Below are positions 51,612 through 60,728 of a DNA stretch of 64,000 nt, piece after piece; position 1 is the stretch's first letter, and every line of letters begins with the position of its first letter. Origin of the DNA: Bradyrhizobium sp. CER78. GTDB lineage: Bacteria; Pseudomonadota; Alphaproteobacteria; Rhizobiales; Xanthobacteraceae. The notes under the pieces are model-generated. The model was not told where the DNA came from. It did no database searches and was given only the letters and a program-made list of their open reading frames with translations. A program made the position numbers and the translations under genes. The stretch lies in assembly GCF_029846235.1 (NCBI RefSeq), contig NZ_JARVWP010000013.1:1-64000 (forward strand), written 5' to 3'.

Positions 51612-53102
51612 TCAGCCTCCGGTGACGGGCCGGCGCACCGGCCGGCCGGGACGTGCCGCGACGTCGAGGACACCATCATTGATCAGCGGCTGGCCGCTGA
51701 CCACGAGGTGGCGTACGCCTTCCGCCGGGCGGTTCATCGCCGAGAAGGTCGCGCGGTCGCTCAGCGTCTCGAAGTCGAACACCACGACATCGGCGTCGGC
51801 GCCCGCCTGCAGCCTGCCCTTGGCGCGCATCGCCGGCGTGCTTGCCGACAGGATCTCCGCCGGGATCAGCGCGCATTTGCGGATGCCCTCGAGCAGCGAC
51901 ACCTTCCGGCGCTCGCGTACCCATTCGCGGATGAAGCGGGTGAAGCAGCCAGCCGAACGCGGATGCGAGGTGGCATCGTCCGGCAGCGGCCAGGCGTCGC
52001 CGGTGTAGGGGCGGCCATCCGACAGCGTCCACGGCATCGCGTCGGACGCGATCGCACCGCCCGGATACAGCACCGCCATGTCGAGCAGGTCGCGGTGATG
52101 CGCGTTGTTCTCGATATCGAGCACATGCCACAGCACCAGCGTCGAGGGCTCGGCGGCCTGCGCCGCCAGCAACTCCTCACGGCTGCCGAAACGATGCCCG
52201 TCGGTGACGCGCTGCACCGAATCATAGCCGAGGCCGTTGCGCTCCTCGAACTTCGGGTCGCTGAAGAAGGTCGCCGCCAGCACCGTCGAGCCGGTACCAT
52301 AAGGATAAGCCTCCACCGTGATCGGCAGGCCCTGCGCCTGCGCTTTCGCGATCAGCGCGACGCAGCGTTCGATGTCGGTCTTGCTCGACGAGTTGAAGTG
52401 GCAGATGTGCATGTGCGCGCCGGTGGCCCCGGCATAGCCGATCAGGCGGATATAGGCCTCGGCCGCGCTCTCGGGGTCGATGCGCGACATGTAGGCGACG
52501 TGGGTGAAGGTCGGCACCGCATGGTCGGCGGCGAGCTGGCATACCGCAGTCAATTCCTGCACGCCAGCGCCCGGCGCATAGGCGTTGAGAATGCCGATGC
52601 CGATGCCGCCCTCATTCAACCCATTGGCAAGACGCTCGAGGATGCCGCCGACTTCGCCCTCGGTCGCCACATTCTCGATCCAGCGGCGATCGCGCATCGC
52701 TGCACCGAACGATTCCAGCGAGCTTTCCGAATTCGAGCCGGTCATCGCGCCGATCCGCGCGAACGCCCAGTTCGCCGCGGCGCCGTAGTTCAGCACCCGC
52801 CCCTTCTCGGCCTGGCGCTTGTACCAGGATGCGACCGGCAGCACGCCGGCCTCGAGGTCGAGTGACGTCGTCACCCCGTCGAACGCCTGCATGCGATCGG
52901 CGGGAATGGTCTGGCCATGCGCGTGCAGGTCGATGAAGCCCGGCGCCACCACGAGCCCGGTGGCATCAATCTGCCGCTCCGCGCCGCCGAGCCCGGTGCC
53001 GACAGCGGCGATCTTGCCGTCGACGACAGCGACATCGCCGACCGCATCCATCCCGCTGGCCGGATCCACCACCCGGCCGCCGCTGATCACCAAGCCACCC
53101 AT
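51612..53102 (-). CDS. N-acyl-D-amino-acid deacylase / amidohydrolase
   Basis: This 496-aa amidohydrolase-superfamily enzyme has the metal-binding HAHG at about residues 60-63 (GFIDLHAHG). The later HICHFNSS, TVEAYPYGTG, SDAMPW and HPRSAG motifs are typical of the D-aminoacylase/dihydroorotase-like group. It should hydrolyse N-acyl-D-amino acids or similar amides. ATG 53102 follows GGGGAG at 8 nt; the open frame begins with TTG at 53126. CobW follows directly, and its GTG start lies 2 nt beyond the stop. Confidence 0.87.
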   Translation of the reverse strand: MGGLVISGGRVVDPASGMDAVGDVAVVDGKIAAVGTGLGGAERQIDATGLVVAPGFIDLHAHGQTIPADRMQAFDGVTTSLDLEAGVLPVASWYKRQAEKGRVLNYGAAANWAFARIGAMTGSNSESSLESFGAAMRDRRWIENVATEGEVGGILERLANGLNEGGIGIGILNAYAPGAGVQELTAVCQLAADHAVPTFTHVAYMSRIDPESAAEAYIRLIGYAGATGAHMHICHFNSSSKTDIERCVALIAKAQAQGLPITVEAYPYGTGSTVLAATFFSDPKFEERNGLGYDSVQRVTDGHRFGSREELLAAQAAEPSTLVLWHVLDIENNAHHRDLLDMAVLYPGGAIASDAMPWTLSDGRPYTGDAWPLPDDATSHPRSAGCFTRFIREWVRERRKVSLLEGIRKCALIPAEILSASTPAMRAKGRLQAGADADVVVFDFETLSDRATFSAMNRPAEGVRHLVVSGQPLINDGVLDVAARPGRPVRRPVTGG

Positions 53103-53253
53103 CTCGCCGCTCCCCGAATTGTCCAAGGCCGTGCCCCCGGCCAGCCGCTTTCATAGACGCTTACGACCGGTCTGCCGCGGGGCCAAGAGACAAAAATGCA
53201 TCGCATCCATCGCGGCGCAGGATCAACGTGGTCTCGGCTGATGCCCTCTTCCT

Positions 53254-53409
53254 CCGTTATCCTGAGCTGGCTGCTTGTTCAGCGGCCCTCGAAGGATCGA
53301 CGGCCACCAGCGGGGCCGTGCATCCTTCGAGGCTCGCCCAGCAGCGCAAGTGTGCTGCAAGGCTCGCATCTTCAGCGACAGAGGCGAAGCCTTTGCGCGG
53401 GATGACGGG
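53254..53409. repeat. Palindromic intergenic repeat (family A, copy 3)
   Basis: It starts CGTTATCCTGAGCTGGC, has arms CGAAGGATCGACGGCC and GGCCGTGCATCCTTCGAGG, and ends AGGCGAAGCCTTTGCGCGGGATGACGGG. It shares the last part with 10310-10338. The last coding bases of the 53372-53842 gene lie inside it. Confidence 0.75.
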
Positions 53410-53842
53410 TGTGGCAGCGAGCTTCGTTACGTCCCGGCGGCGCGGCGCGGCGCCAGCCGCCGCCAGAGATTGGGGTGTGGCCTCTCCGGGTCGCCACGAG
53501 CTTCGGCGGGGGCCGGTCCTGCCGAACCGCCAGCTCGAGCGCGCGCCGCAGCCGGAGATTGTCGATCTGCGCCTCGAAGCGCCGGACCATGGCCTCGGCC
53601 TTCGCATCGCTGCCGGTAATGGCATGGCAGAGTTCCGCAGTCGTTCTGCGGAAGAATTGGAACGCGTAGTCACCGCCGATCCGATCGAGCTCACGGGCCA
53701 CGGCGAGCACATGCATCCGTTCGGCATTGTCGAGCGTCACTGCGAAACGCAGCACGGCGAGTTGCCAGGCGCAGAGCAGTTTGCCCTGCGGCTCGGTCGC
53801 TCCGTCACTGCCCATCAAAAGATACCCCGCGCGCCGATCCAT
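53372..53842 (-). CDS. Hypothetical protein with C-terminus running into a repeat
   Basis: This 156-aa protein is mainly helical in its first two thirds (LLCAWQLAVLRFAVTLDNAERMHVLAVARELDRIG, VRRFEAQIDNLRLRRALELAV). It has no signal or membrane segment. The last roughly 30 residues are basic and come from repeat-family sequence, so the original C-terminus may have been lost. I do not recognise the family. The ribosome site is weak. Confidence 0.5.
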   Translation of the reverse strand: MDRRAGYLLMGSDGATEPQGKLLCAWQLAVLRFAVTLDNAERMHVLAVARELDRIGGDYAFQFFRRTTAELCHAITGSDAKAEAMVRRFEAQIDNLRLRRALELAVRQDRPPPKLVATRRGHTPISGGGWRRAAPPGRNEARCHTRHPAQRLRLCR

Positions 53843-53994
53843 GGCGCGGCGTGACTATCATTGCGCGGCAATAGGTTTTCGAGGGGAGCTTGCGGACGAT
53901 CTCATGGGATTCGAATAAACGGCCTTAGCGGCGCGTGGTGTGGCGGCCGCCTCCTTGAACGATGACCGCCACCCGCGCGCCAACAGGCCTGCGA

Positions 53995-54318
53995 CTATCC
54001 TTCCAGTCTCGTCCACCGCGCCGGCTCGGTCCCGAAAGTCCCCGGGCCTCCTTCGATCGCGAACACGACCTCGCCGCTATTCGTGCCCTCGACGAAGTTC
54101 CTCAGAACGAGCAGCGGCTCGCGGTCATTGTTTAATAGCGATCTGTCTCCAGTAGGATGACCGCTATAGATCGTTTGGAGGAATACCCCGTTGTCGAAAT
54201 CGAGGGTCGCCGACGACGTGTCCTCGCGAACCCAGGTGCCGCTCGCGGCACCGTCGGTCATGGTGATATTGACCTGCAAAGCATCGTTCTGATGGTTGAG
54301 CGCGACAAATACAGCCAT
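53995..54318 (-). CDS. Small hypothetical beta-rich protein
   Basis: This 107-aa protein has no signal peptide, is acidic, and shows alternating strands (ALQVNITMTDGAASGTWV, EPLLVLRNFVEGTNSGEVVFAIEGG). AGGGGG about 9 nt before the ATG supports expression. It is divergent from the large secreted protein that follows. Family unknown. Confidence 0.6.
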   Translation of the reverse strand: MAVFVALNHQNDALQVNITMTDGAASGTWVREDTSSATLDFDNGVFLQTIYSGHPTGDRSLLNNDREPLLVLRNFVEGTNSGEVVFAIEGGPGTFGTEPARWTRLEG

Positions 54319-54472
54319 TGAATGTGTCCCCCTGGAATATTTCCTTGCGAGTTCGCAATAAGAAAGTCGGCGATAATCTCAGGTTTTGCACGAACGAAAT
54401 CCGCCGACCCTTGACGGCGTTCGCCAAAATGAGATCATGCCACCCGCAAAGGTTGTTTCCAAGGGCCGCATA

Positions 54473-56584
54473 ATGAACAGGGCGGTATCGTCCGGCGCTT
54501 TTTTTGTCTTGATGTTTTTCTGCTTTGTTTCGACGGCGAGGGCAGAAGCCCTGACTCCGCTCGACACCAAGGACCTGCCGCGGCTAGCCGTCTCGATCGG
54601 TCACATCGAAGCGGGTCTTCGATACCGATTGAGCACTGACAGCACGTTCAAGGTCACCTCGACAAGGAGCGTCGACTACAAGAACGAACGAAAGAGCACG
54701 TTCGACTACGACTTCCGTTCGACGAGTACGTTGACCGAAAAAACCGCGTCGAACCTCGGATTCGATTTGAAGCTGAGCCTTTCCAAGGACTTCAAGGTCG
54801 GATTTGGCGGCAGCGTCAAGACCGATACGACCGATGAGCGAAAGAACGTCTGGGAGAATCATCAGCGGCTGGACGCCATCATCACCGCGACCAGTTCCGC
54901 GGGCCAGGTCTTGTCCAGCGAGGAGTTTCAGAAAGCCTCGCTGGGCGAGAACGACGGCTTCCTGACCGCCGAAATAACCATCACCAATTACGAGAACTAC
55001 TCGATTATTCTGTCCGATATCAATTTCTCGATCATCAGCTCGGACCCCTTCAGGTCGAACGAGCAGACGATCATGAACGGCGTCATCGGGGTCAACACGT
55101 CTTCGGTACCAGGCTCGCCCCCCGCGGCCGTCGCCGGTGCGACCAAGCTCACCATCAGCCCCATCAGCGCAACCGGCGAACCGTTCCGTTACGTCATCTA
55201 CGTGGAGTCGCGGCCGACGGCGCTGATCAAGGACCTGCTCGCCAACGGCTCGGTGTTTTCGCTGCAGATCAACAGTATCAAATATCTGAAAAGCGACGCC
55301 ACCACGGAAATTTCCGTCACCGACAGGCTGGCTCAGCTGAAGAGCACGGCGGTGGGTGTGCGGGTGGTCGACAATACGACCGACAACACCACCTATTATC
55401 CTGCAAAGGATGCAGCCGGCCAGCCGGTTACGCCGCGTCAATTGCTGAAAGCGCTCGATGCCGACGTCGACATCAAGACCGACGGCAACATCACCTATCT
55501 CAACAGGTTTCTCGGCCAAACAACGAAGTTCAAAGCGTGGTCCCGCGATCTCGCGATCAAGCGCCTGACCCGCAAGCAACTCAACGACTTCCGCGCCGCC
55601 GCCGTCACCGACGGAGCATGGACGGCGACCTGGGAGCCCCACGCGCCCCCGACCACGGGCCAACCTGATCTGGACACGCCGCTCGCCGCGGGTGACCGGC
55701 TCGACCTGGTGTATCTGACCAAGGCCGCCATCATCAAAGCGGAGATCGACGAGGACATCCGCGGCACCAATCTGACGCGAACCTGTGCGATCGACGCCAA
55801 GCCGCAATTCGTCCCGAGCTTTTGCACGTCCAATGTGAGGAACGGCGATATCGTCAGGCTGGAGGCGAAGGCCTGGGCGACCAGCACCGCCACGACCGAA
55901 AAGCCGACCGATGTCGTGGCGACGGCATTTCAGGACAAGGCGCCTTCGGTAGCGCCCGCGTTCGTCAAATCATCGCTCACGACCGCAAATGCCACGCTGT
56001 CGCAGTTGGACAGCGTCGTCGTCGGCCTCGATCCGAACGAGGTCATCAAGGACCTCCAGTTGAAGATCGGCGACACGCCTGCCCGGCCGGTTTCCGACCT
56101 CGTCAACAGCGGCCTCATCGCGGCGGAGGCTTCCGCCGACGGATGGTTTGCCCTGAACTTCAGCATGCCGGCCACGCTAACTGATGCGAGCAACGTTGTG
56201 TGCATCGGCGACGCGCCGTCGCCGCGCAAGCTCAAGATCGGCCGTGTCCTCAACATCACGCCGCCGGAGTTCAACGACAGCTGCCCGCCGTCAGGCTGCT
56301 TGCCCTGGCACGCCTTTGCCCTCGCATGGAAGAAGGGCAACCCGCAGCGGGATCGCGACATCTACGACCAGAGGTTCTTCAAGGTCGTCATCCATCACTT
56401 CCGGAAGCTTCGGAACGAGGCGGAATATCTGGCGCCGCCGCAGGGGCTCTCACCCAAGATCGTCGAGGACTTCATCGGAGCAGACAATGTGCCGACCATT
56501 GACGACGGGCCAACGGAGTTCTGCCCGGTCATCCGCTTCACGCCGCCGCCGATCCCCATGATTGCAGGCGGGCTCGCCCAATGA
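54473..56584 (+). CDS. Large secreted protein of unknown function
   Basis: This 703-aa protein has a signal peptide (FFVLMFFCFVSTARAEA). An N-terminal region of alternating Ser/Thr-rich amphipathic strands follows (about residues 45-120, for example STSTLTEKTASNLGFDLKLS and KVGFGGSVKTDTTDER). Then come several beta domains and two Cys pairs near the end. The composition of the N-terminal part resembles beta-barrel or pore-forming segments, but I cannot assign a family. Starts at 54386 and 54437 are possible; 54473 fits the signal peptide. It overlaps the next gene by 4 nt, so the two are co-translated. Confidence 0.65.
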   Translation: MNRAVSSGAFFVLMFFCFVSTARAEALTPLDTKDLPRLAVSIGHIEAGLRYRLSTDSTFKVTSTRSVDYKNERKSTFDYDFRSTSTLTEKTASNLGFDLKLSLSKDFKVGFGGSVKTDTTDERKNVWENHQRLDAIITATSSAGQVLSSEEFQKASLGENDGFLTAEITITNYENYSIILSDINFSIISSDPFRSNEQTIMNGVIGVNTSSVPGSPPAAVAGATKLTISPISATGEPFRYVIYVESRPTALIKDLLANGSVFSLQINSIKYLKSDATTEISVTDRLAQLKSTAVGVRVVDNTTDNTTYYPAKDAAGQPVTPRQLLKALDADVDIKTDGNITYLNRFLGQTTKFKAWSRDLAIKRLTRKQLNDFRAAAVTDGAWTATWEPHAPPTTGQPDLDTPLAAGDRLDLVYLTKAAIIKAEIDEDIRGTNLTRTCAIDAKPQFVPSFCTSNVRNGDIVRLEAKAWATSTATTEKPTDVVATAFQDKAPSVAPAFVKSSLTTANATLSQLDSVVVGLDPNEVIKDLQLKIGDTPARPVSDLVNSGLIAAEASADGWFALNFSMPATLTDASNVVCIGDAPSPRKLKIGRVLNITPPEFNDSCPPSGCLPWHAFALAWKKGNPQRDRDIYDQRFFKVVIHHFRKLRNEAEYLAPPQGLSPKIVEDFIGADNVPTIDDGPTEFCPVIRFTPPPIPMIAGGLAQ

Positions 56585-57255
56585 GAACCGTGTCCATCCA
56601 AGTCCTCGTCATCCTCACGATGCAGGCCGCCGGCCTCGCAAAAGCAGGGGCGCAGCACCTGCAATGCACCATCTCCGATGGCAGCAACGGCAATCAGAAG
56701 GTTCTGGAGGTTCGCGCCCTGCCGGGATCTTCGCCGCTCTCGTTCGCGGATTCCTTCATCTTCAACGGCCTCAATGCCGCGAATGCTGCAGACCACAAGG
56801 CTCTCGCCGACGCCGCGCATCCGATTGCGTCCGAGAAATACACATTGACGATCGAGGACCAGCAGTGGCCCATGGTTGCCGTCGTGATTGCGGATAAGGG
56901 CGCGGAACAGCCCAAGGAAGCCTGCGTCGCCTCGTTCGGCTCAAACCTGGCGTCCGTACCGAACTCGATGGCGGTATTCGACCGCGATGCCCGCGATTTC
57001 TTCGATATTTACCAGACCCGGATGGATGCGATTCCCGCCATCACCGCAGCCAGCGATGCGTGCAAGGCAAATGCCGGCAGAATGGCGATGACACGAAGCC
57101 TGATGCAGCCGCATATGCCGCCGCCGGACGGCGCGCCCCCGGGCAGCCCTATTGCAAAGGCGGCAAAGTTCAGGAGCATCGTTCAGACCCAAATGCTCGA
57201 ACAGGATCTAGCCGTCGGATTCGACGTCGCGGCGAAGGACCACTGCTATCCGTAG
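56581..57255 (+). CDS. Secreted protein of unknown function, coupled to the previous gene
   Basis: This 224-aa protein has a signal peptide (VLVILTMQAAGLAKAGA) and about four Cys in the mature part (CTISDG, EACVASF, DACKAN, HCYP). These could make two disulfides. The C-terminal half is helical with a Pro-rich loop (MPPPDGAPPGSP). It starts within the stop of the preceding gene (ATGA). I do not recognise the family. Confidence 0.65.
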   Translation: MRTVSIQVLVILTMQAAGLAKAGAQHLQCTISDGSNGNQKVLEVRALPGSSPLSFADSFIFNGLNAANAADHKALADAAHPIASEKYTLTIEDQQWPMVAVVIADKGAEQPKEACVASFGSNLASVPNSMAVFDRDARDFFDIYQTRMDAIPAITAASDACKANAGRMAMTRSLMQPHMPPPDGAPPGSPIAKAAKFRSIVQTQMLEQDLAVGFDVAAKDHCYP

Positions 57256-57295
57256 CAGCGTCTGAAGCGCGGAACATGTACCCCGGACAGCCCGT

Positions 57296-59152
57296 TCAAA
57301 TCCCTTCGAACTGCAGGCGCGCCAGCCGCGCATAGAGGCCGCCCGCGGCGACCAACTCGGCGTGCGTGCCCTGTTCGACGATCTTGCCCTGGTCCATCAC
57401 CAGGATGCGGTCGCAGGACAGCACGGTCGCCAGCCGATGCGCGATGACCAGCGTGGTGCGGTGGCGCATCAATTCCTCAAGCGCGGTCTGCACCAGCGTC
57501 TCGCTCTCGGCGTCGAGCGCCGAGGTCGCTTCATCCAGCAGCAGCAGCGGCGCATCGCGCAGGATCGCGCGCGCGATCGCGATGCGCTGGCGCTGGCCGC
57601 CTGATAGCGTGACGCCGCGCTCGCCGAGCTGGGCGTCGAAGCCTTCAGGCAGGCGGCGCAGGAACTCGGTGGCATGCGCGAGATCGGCGGCGCGCTCGAC
57701 CTCGGCATCGGTGGCGTCGGGCCGGCCGAACCGGATATTCTCGCGGGCCGAAGCCGCGAACACCACGGAATCCTGCGGTACCAGCGCGATCTGCGCCCGC
57801 ACATCGGCCGGATCGGCCTGCCGGATCGGCACGCCGTCGAGCGAGATGGTGCCCGATTTCGGATCGTAGAAGCGCAGCAAGAGATGAAACAGCGTGCTCT
57901 TGCCGGCGCCGGAGGGGCCGACGATCGCGACCTTCTCGCCCGAGCCGACCTTCAGCGACACGCCGTCGACCGCGAGCGCGTTGGGCCGGGTCGGATAGGC
58001 GAAGCTGACATCGTCGAAGCCGACATCGCCGCGCGCCGGCTGCGGCAGTGCGCGCGGCGAAGCGGGAGCCGCAATCTGCGGCCTGACGCGCAGGATCTCG
58101 AACAGCCGCTCGGCAGCGCCCGACGCGGCCGAAACCTCGCCCCAGACCTCGCTGAGCTGGCCGAGGCCGCTGGCCGCGAAGGCGGTATAGAGAATGAACT
58201 GGCCGAGCCGGCCCGGGCTAATGGTTCCGACCAGCACGTCGTGCGAGCCGACCCACAGGATCACGACGACGCTGGCGAACACGATGAAGATGACGATTAG
58301 CGTCAGCACGGCGCGCGCCTTGGTCGAGCTGCGCGCGGCCTGATAGGCCTGCTCCACTTCGCCGGCAAAACGCGTCCTAGCGAGCCGTTCGCCGGTATAG
58401 GCCTGCACGGTGCGGATCGCGTTGACCAGCTCGGACGCATAAGCGCTGGCATCGGCCAGCGTGTCCTGGGCGGTGCGCGACAGCCGGCGCACCCAACGGC
58501 CGAACGCGACCAGCGGAATCACGATGATCGGAATCGCCAGCAGCACGAAGCCGGACAATCTTGGGCTCGTGATCACCATCATCGCGGCGGCGCCGAAGAA
58601 CAGCATCAGATTGCGCAGCGCGATCGACACCGACGCGCCGACCGCGGACTTGATCTGGGTGGTATCGGCGGTGAGCCGCGATACCAGTTCGCCCGACCGT
58701 GCGGAATCGAAGAACGAGGGCGACAGCGAAATCAGATGCGCGAACACGTCGCGCCGGAGATCGGCGACGATGCTTTCGCCGATCGTCATCACGAGGTAGT
58801 AGCGCGAGGCGCTGGCACCGGCGAGCACCGCGACGACCGCGATCATCACGCTGAAATAGCTGTTGATCATCGCGATGCCCTCGGGCGTGAAGCCGAGGTC
58901 GATCATCCGCCGCACCGCGACCGGCACGATCAGCGTCGTGATCGCCGCAATCGTCAGCGAAATCAGCGCAAGGATCGCCCGCCCCTTGTAGCGCGCCACA
59001 TAGGGCGCGAGCGCCAACAACGGCCGCAAGCGGGCACGGCTCTTCGCCGGCTCCGTGATCTGGCTCTCGATGAAGGCTTCCTCATCGAGCAGCGCGTCAC
59101 GCGGAGGCTCGGGGGCGCCGCGAGGGGTCTCAAACTGTTCGGCTACGCTCAT
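57296..59152 (-). CDS. ABC transporter, fused permease and ATPase (MsbA/lipid-multidrug exporter type)
   Basis: This 618-aa half-transporter has six membrane helices (about residues 45-335). A nucleotide-binding domain follows, with Walker A GPSGAGKST (Lys418), the signature LSGGQRQRIAIARA, Walker B LLLLDEATSALD and the H-loop (VIAHRLAT). It would act as a homodimer that exports lipids, peptides or drugs. The open frame extends to 59209, but ATG 59152 (MSVAEQ) is the normal N-terminus. It is divergent from rpmE, an arrangement common in Rhizobiales. Confidence 0.92.
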   Translation of the reverse strand: MSVAEQFETPRGAPEPPRDALLDEEAFIESQITEPAKSRARLRPLLALAPYVARYKGRAILALISLTIAAITTLIVPVAVRRMIDLGFTPEGIAMINSYFSVMIAVVAVLAGASASRYYLVMTIGESIVADLRRDVFAHLISLSPSFFDSARSGELVSRLTADTTQIKSAVGASVSIALRNLMLFFGAAAMMVITSPRLSGFVLLAIPIIVIPLVAFGRWVRRLSRTAQDTLADASAYASELVNAIRTVQAYTGERLARTRFAGEVEQAYQAARSSTKARAVLTLIVIFIVFASVVVILWVGSHDVLVGTISPGRLGQFILYTAFAASGLGQLSEVWGEVSAASGAAERLFEILRVRPQIAAPASPRALPQPARGDVGFDDVSFAYPTRPNALAVDGVSLKVGSGEKVAIVGPSGAGKSTLFHLLLRFYDPKSGTISLDGVPIRQADPADVRAQIALVPQDSVVFAASARENIRFGRPDATDAEVERAADLAHATEFLRRLPEGFDAQLGERGVTLSGGQRQRIAIARAILRDAPLLLLDEATSALDAESETLVQTALEELMRHRTTLVIAHRLATVLSCDRILVMDQGKIVEQGTHAELVAAGGLYARLARLQFEGI

Positions 59153-59346
59153 TATTCTTAGACCGGTTCTATCGCCCCCCACATAGGCCCGCCGACCCCC
59201 GGCTGGCAAATCCGGTAAAGTCCCAATCCGGTGATGGGCTTAAGCCCTTTCCTGGCTTGTTTTGGGGGGCTCCATGGGTTATAGAGCCGCCCAAATCCCG
59301 TACTGAGATGTCTTGAGATGGGCGCCAGCGCGCCGAAGGAACTGTC

Positions 59347-59574
59347 ATGAAAGCCGATATTCATCCGAATTATCATACGATTAAGGTCGTCATGACCGAC
59401 GGCACCGAGTACCTGACCCGCTCCACCTGGGGCAAGGAAGGCGACACGCTGAACCTCGACATCGACCCCAAGTCGCACCCGGCCTGGACCGGCGGTACCC
59501 AGCAGCTGATGGACCGCGGCGGCCGCGTCTCGCGCTTCCAGAAGAAGTTTTCGGGCTTCCTCAAGAAGGACTAA
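59347..59574 (+). CDS. rpmE: 50S ribosomal protein L31
   Basis: This 75-aa protein is L31 of the C-minus type, without the four zinc Cys. DIHPNYH at the start, DGTEYLTRSTWG in the middle and QKKFSGFLKKD at the end are diagnostic. It is a component of the large ribosomal subunit, near the central protuberance. A strong terminator follows. The 5' region of about 190 nt holds its promoter; no clear autoregulatory site is seen. Confidence 0.97.
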   Translation: MKADIHPNYHTIKVVMTDGTEYLTRSTWGKEGDTLNLDIDPKSHPAWTGGTQQLMDRGGRVSRFQKKFSGFLKKD

Positions 59575-59605
59575 AGTCCGCTTCGGGATCGTCCTTTCGA
59601 TCACG

Positions 59606-59640
59606 CAAAACGCCTCCCTCGCGGGGGCGTTTTTGTTTTT
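59606..59640 (+). terminator. Rho-independent terminator of rpmE
   Basis: The stem AAAACGCCTCC / GGGGGCGTTTT with a short CTCGC-type loop is followed by TTTTTGTTTTT. It begins 32 nt after the rpmE stop codon. This is the clearest intrinsic terminator in the window. Confidence 0.92.
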
Positions 59641-59874
59641 GGCGGGCGCCTTGCGATCAGACCGCTCGATCGCGACGGAACCTACGGAATCTTCTTCGCA
59701 AGCTGGCAGGTCGCATCAATCGACTTGACCAATGGCGAACCTGTCAGTGATGTGTCGGAACAGGTGTCAGCTATGTCTCCGGTCTAAACACTCGGCCGGG
59801 CGATGACAGTTGAGGTTGGGATACAACTTCGCGTTCTCGCGAAAAACGGGCAATGGCCGGTGGACCGCCTACCC
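59641..59874. other. Intergenic stretch without a gene
   Basis: Short open frames occur but none is convincing. GGAACCTACGGAATCTTCTT and the following bases show no family match. The LysE gene ends at 59875. I see no RNA gene or repeat here. Confidence 0.4.
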
Positions 59875-60492
59875 CTAACGATCCCCGAACGCCAGCCGCG
59901 CGCCGAGCGCGACCAGAATGCTGCCGCCGATCCGCTGCATGATCCGCTGCGACCTCCGGGAGCGCTGCAGCTTCGACATCACGGCGCTGGCGAAGAACAC
60001 GCAGACGATATCGACCGCCGAGAAGGTCAAATTGACTGTTGCGCCGAGCAGGAACAGCTGGGCCCAGACCGGCAGGCTCGCCGTCGCATCGACGAACTGC
60101 GGCAGGAACGCGAGGAAGAAGATTGCGGTCTTCGGATTGAGCACCTCGACGACGATGCTTTGCGCAAAGGCGCGCTCTGCGGAGAGCGGCGCAAGCTTGG
60201 GACGCTCCGTGTTATCTCGATCGCGGAACAGCGACAGCCCGAGCCAGACCAGATAGGCCGCACCGGCGAGTTTCATCGCGGTGAACAGCGGCGGCACCGC
60301 ATGAAACAGCAGAGCGAGGCCGGCGGCCGCGGCGACGACATGGACGTAGCCGCCGAGATGCAGCCCGAGCGAGGCCATCAGCCCCGCGCGCCGGCCGCCC
60401 GCGAGCGTGCGGGCCGCGGCATAGAGCATGGCTGGCCCCGGGATCAGCGCAAAGGTCGCGGTGGTGATCGCGAAGGCGAGGTACAATTCCAT
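59875..60492 (-). CDS. LysE-family amino acid exporter
   Basis: This 205-aa inner-membrane protein has six helices in the LysE/RhtB pattern. FALIPGPAMLYAAARTLAGGRRAGLMASLG is the family start, and AGAAYLVWLGLSLFRD and LNPKTAIFFLAFLPQFVD are hallmark segments. It should export an amino acid or homoserine lactone-like compound. It is alone between rpmE and the PaiB gene. Confidence 0.92.
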   Translation of the reverse strand: MELYLAFAITTATFALIPGPAMLYAAARTLAGGRRAGLMASLGLHLGGYVHVVAAAAGLALLFHAVPPLFTAMKLAGAAYLVWLGLSLFRDRDNTERPKLAPLSAERAFAQSIVVEVLNPKTAIFFLAFLPQFVDATASLPVWAQLFLLGATVNLTFSAVDIVCVFFASAVMSKLQRSRRSQRIMQRIGGSILVALGARLAFGDR

Positions 60493-60540
60493 CAGGAGAT
60501 TCCGACTGGAGCGAGATGACTATACAAGCAGCGGACGCCG

Positions 60541-60690
60541 CTTCACCTCGCCCCGCGTGCGGGGAGAGGTCGGAACGCATCGCAAGATGCGTTCCGGGTG
60601 AGGGGAAGCCTCCGCAAACTCAGCTATCACCGTATACGCGGAGACAGCCCCTCACCCCAACCCTCTCCCCGTAAGAACGGGGCGAGGGAG
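60541..60690. repeat. Palindromic intergenic repeat (family C)
   Basis: The left half CTCGCCCCGCGTGCGGGGAGAGGTCGG and the right half CCCCTCACCCCAACCCTCTCCCCG-TAAGAA-CGGGGCGAGGGAG are complementary, with GGAACGCATCGCAAGATGCGTTCC as an inner dyad. This is a different family from copies A and B and is common in alphaproteobacterial intergenic DNA. Confidence 0.75.
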
Positions 60691-60728
60691 CGCAGCGCCA
60701 TCGCCGCTTGATCTCATCTCATCATTCT

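Noticed and set aside
60541..60690. Structured RNA between LysE and PaiB
   Set aside because: The strong dyads fit a dispersed palindromic repeat; no conserved RNA motif is recognisable.
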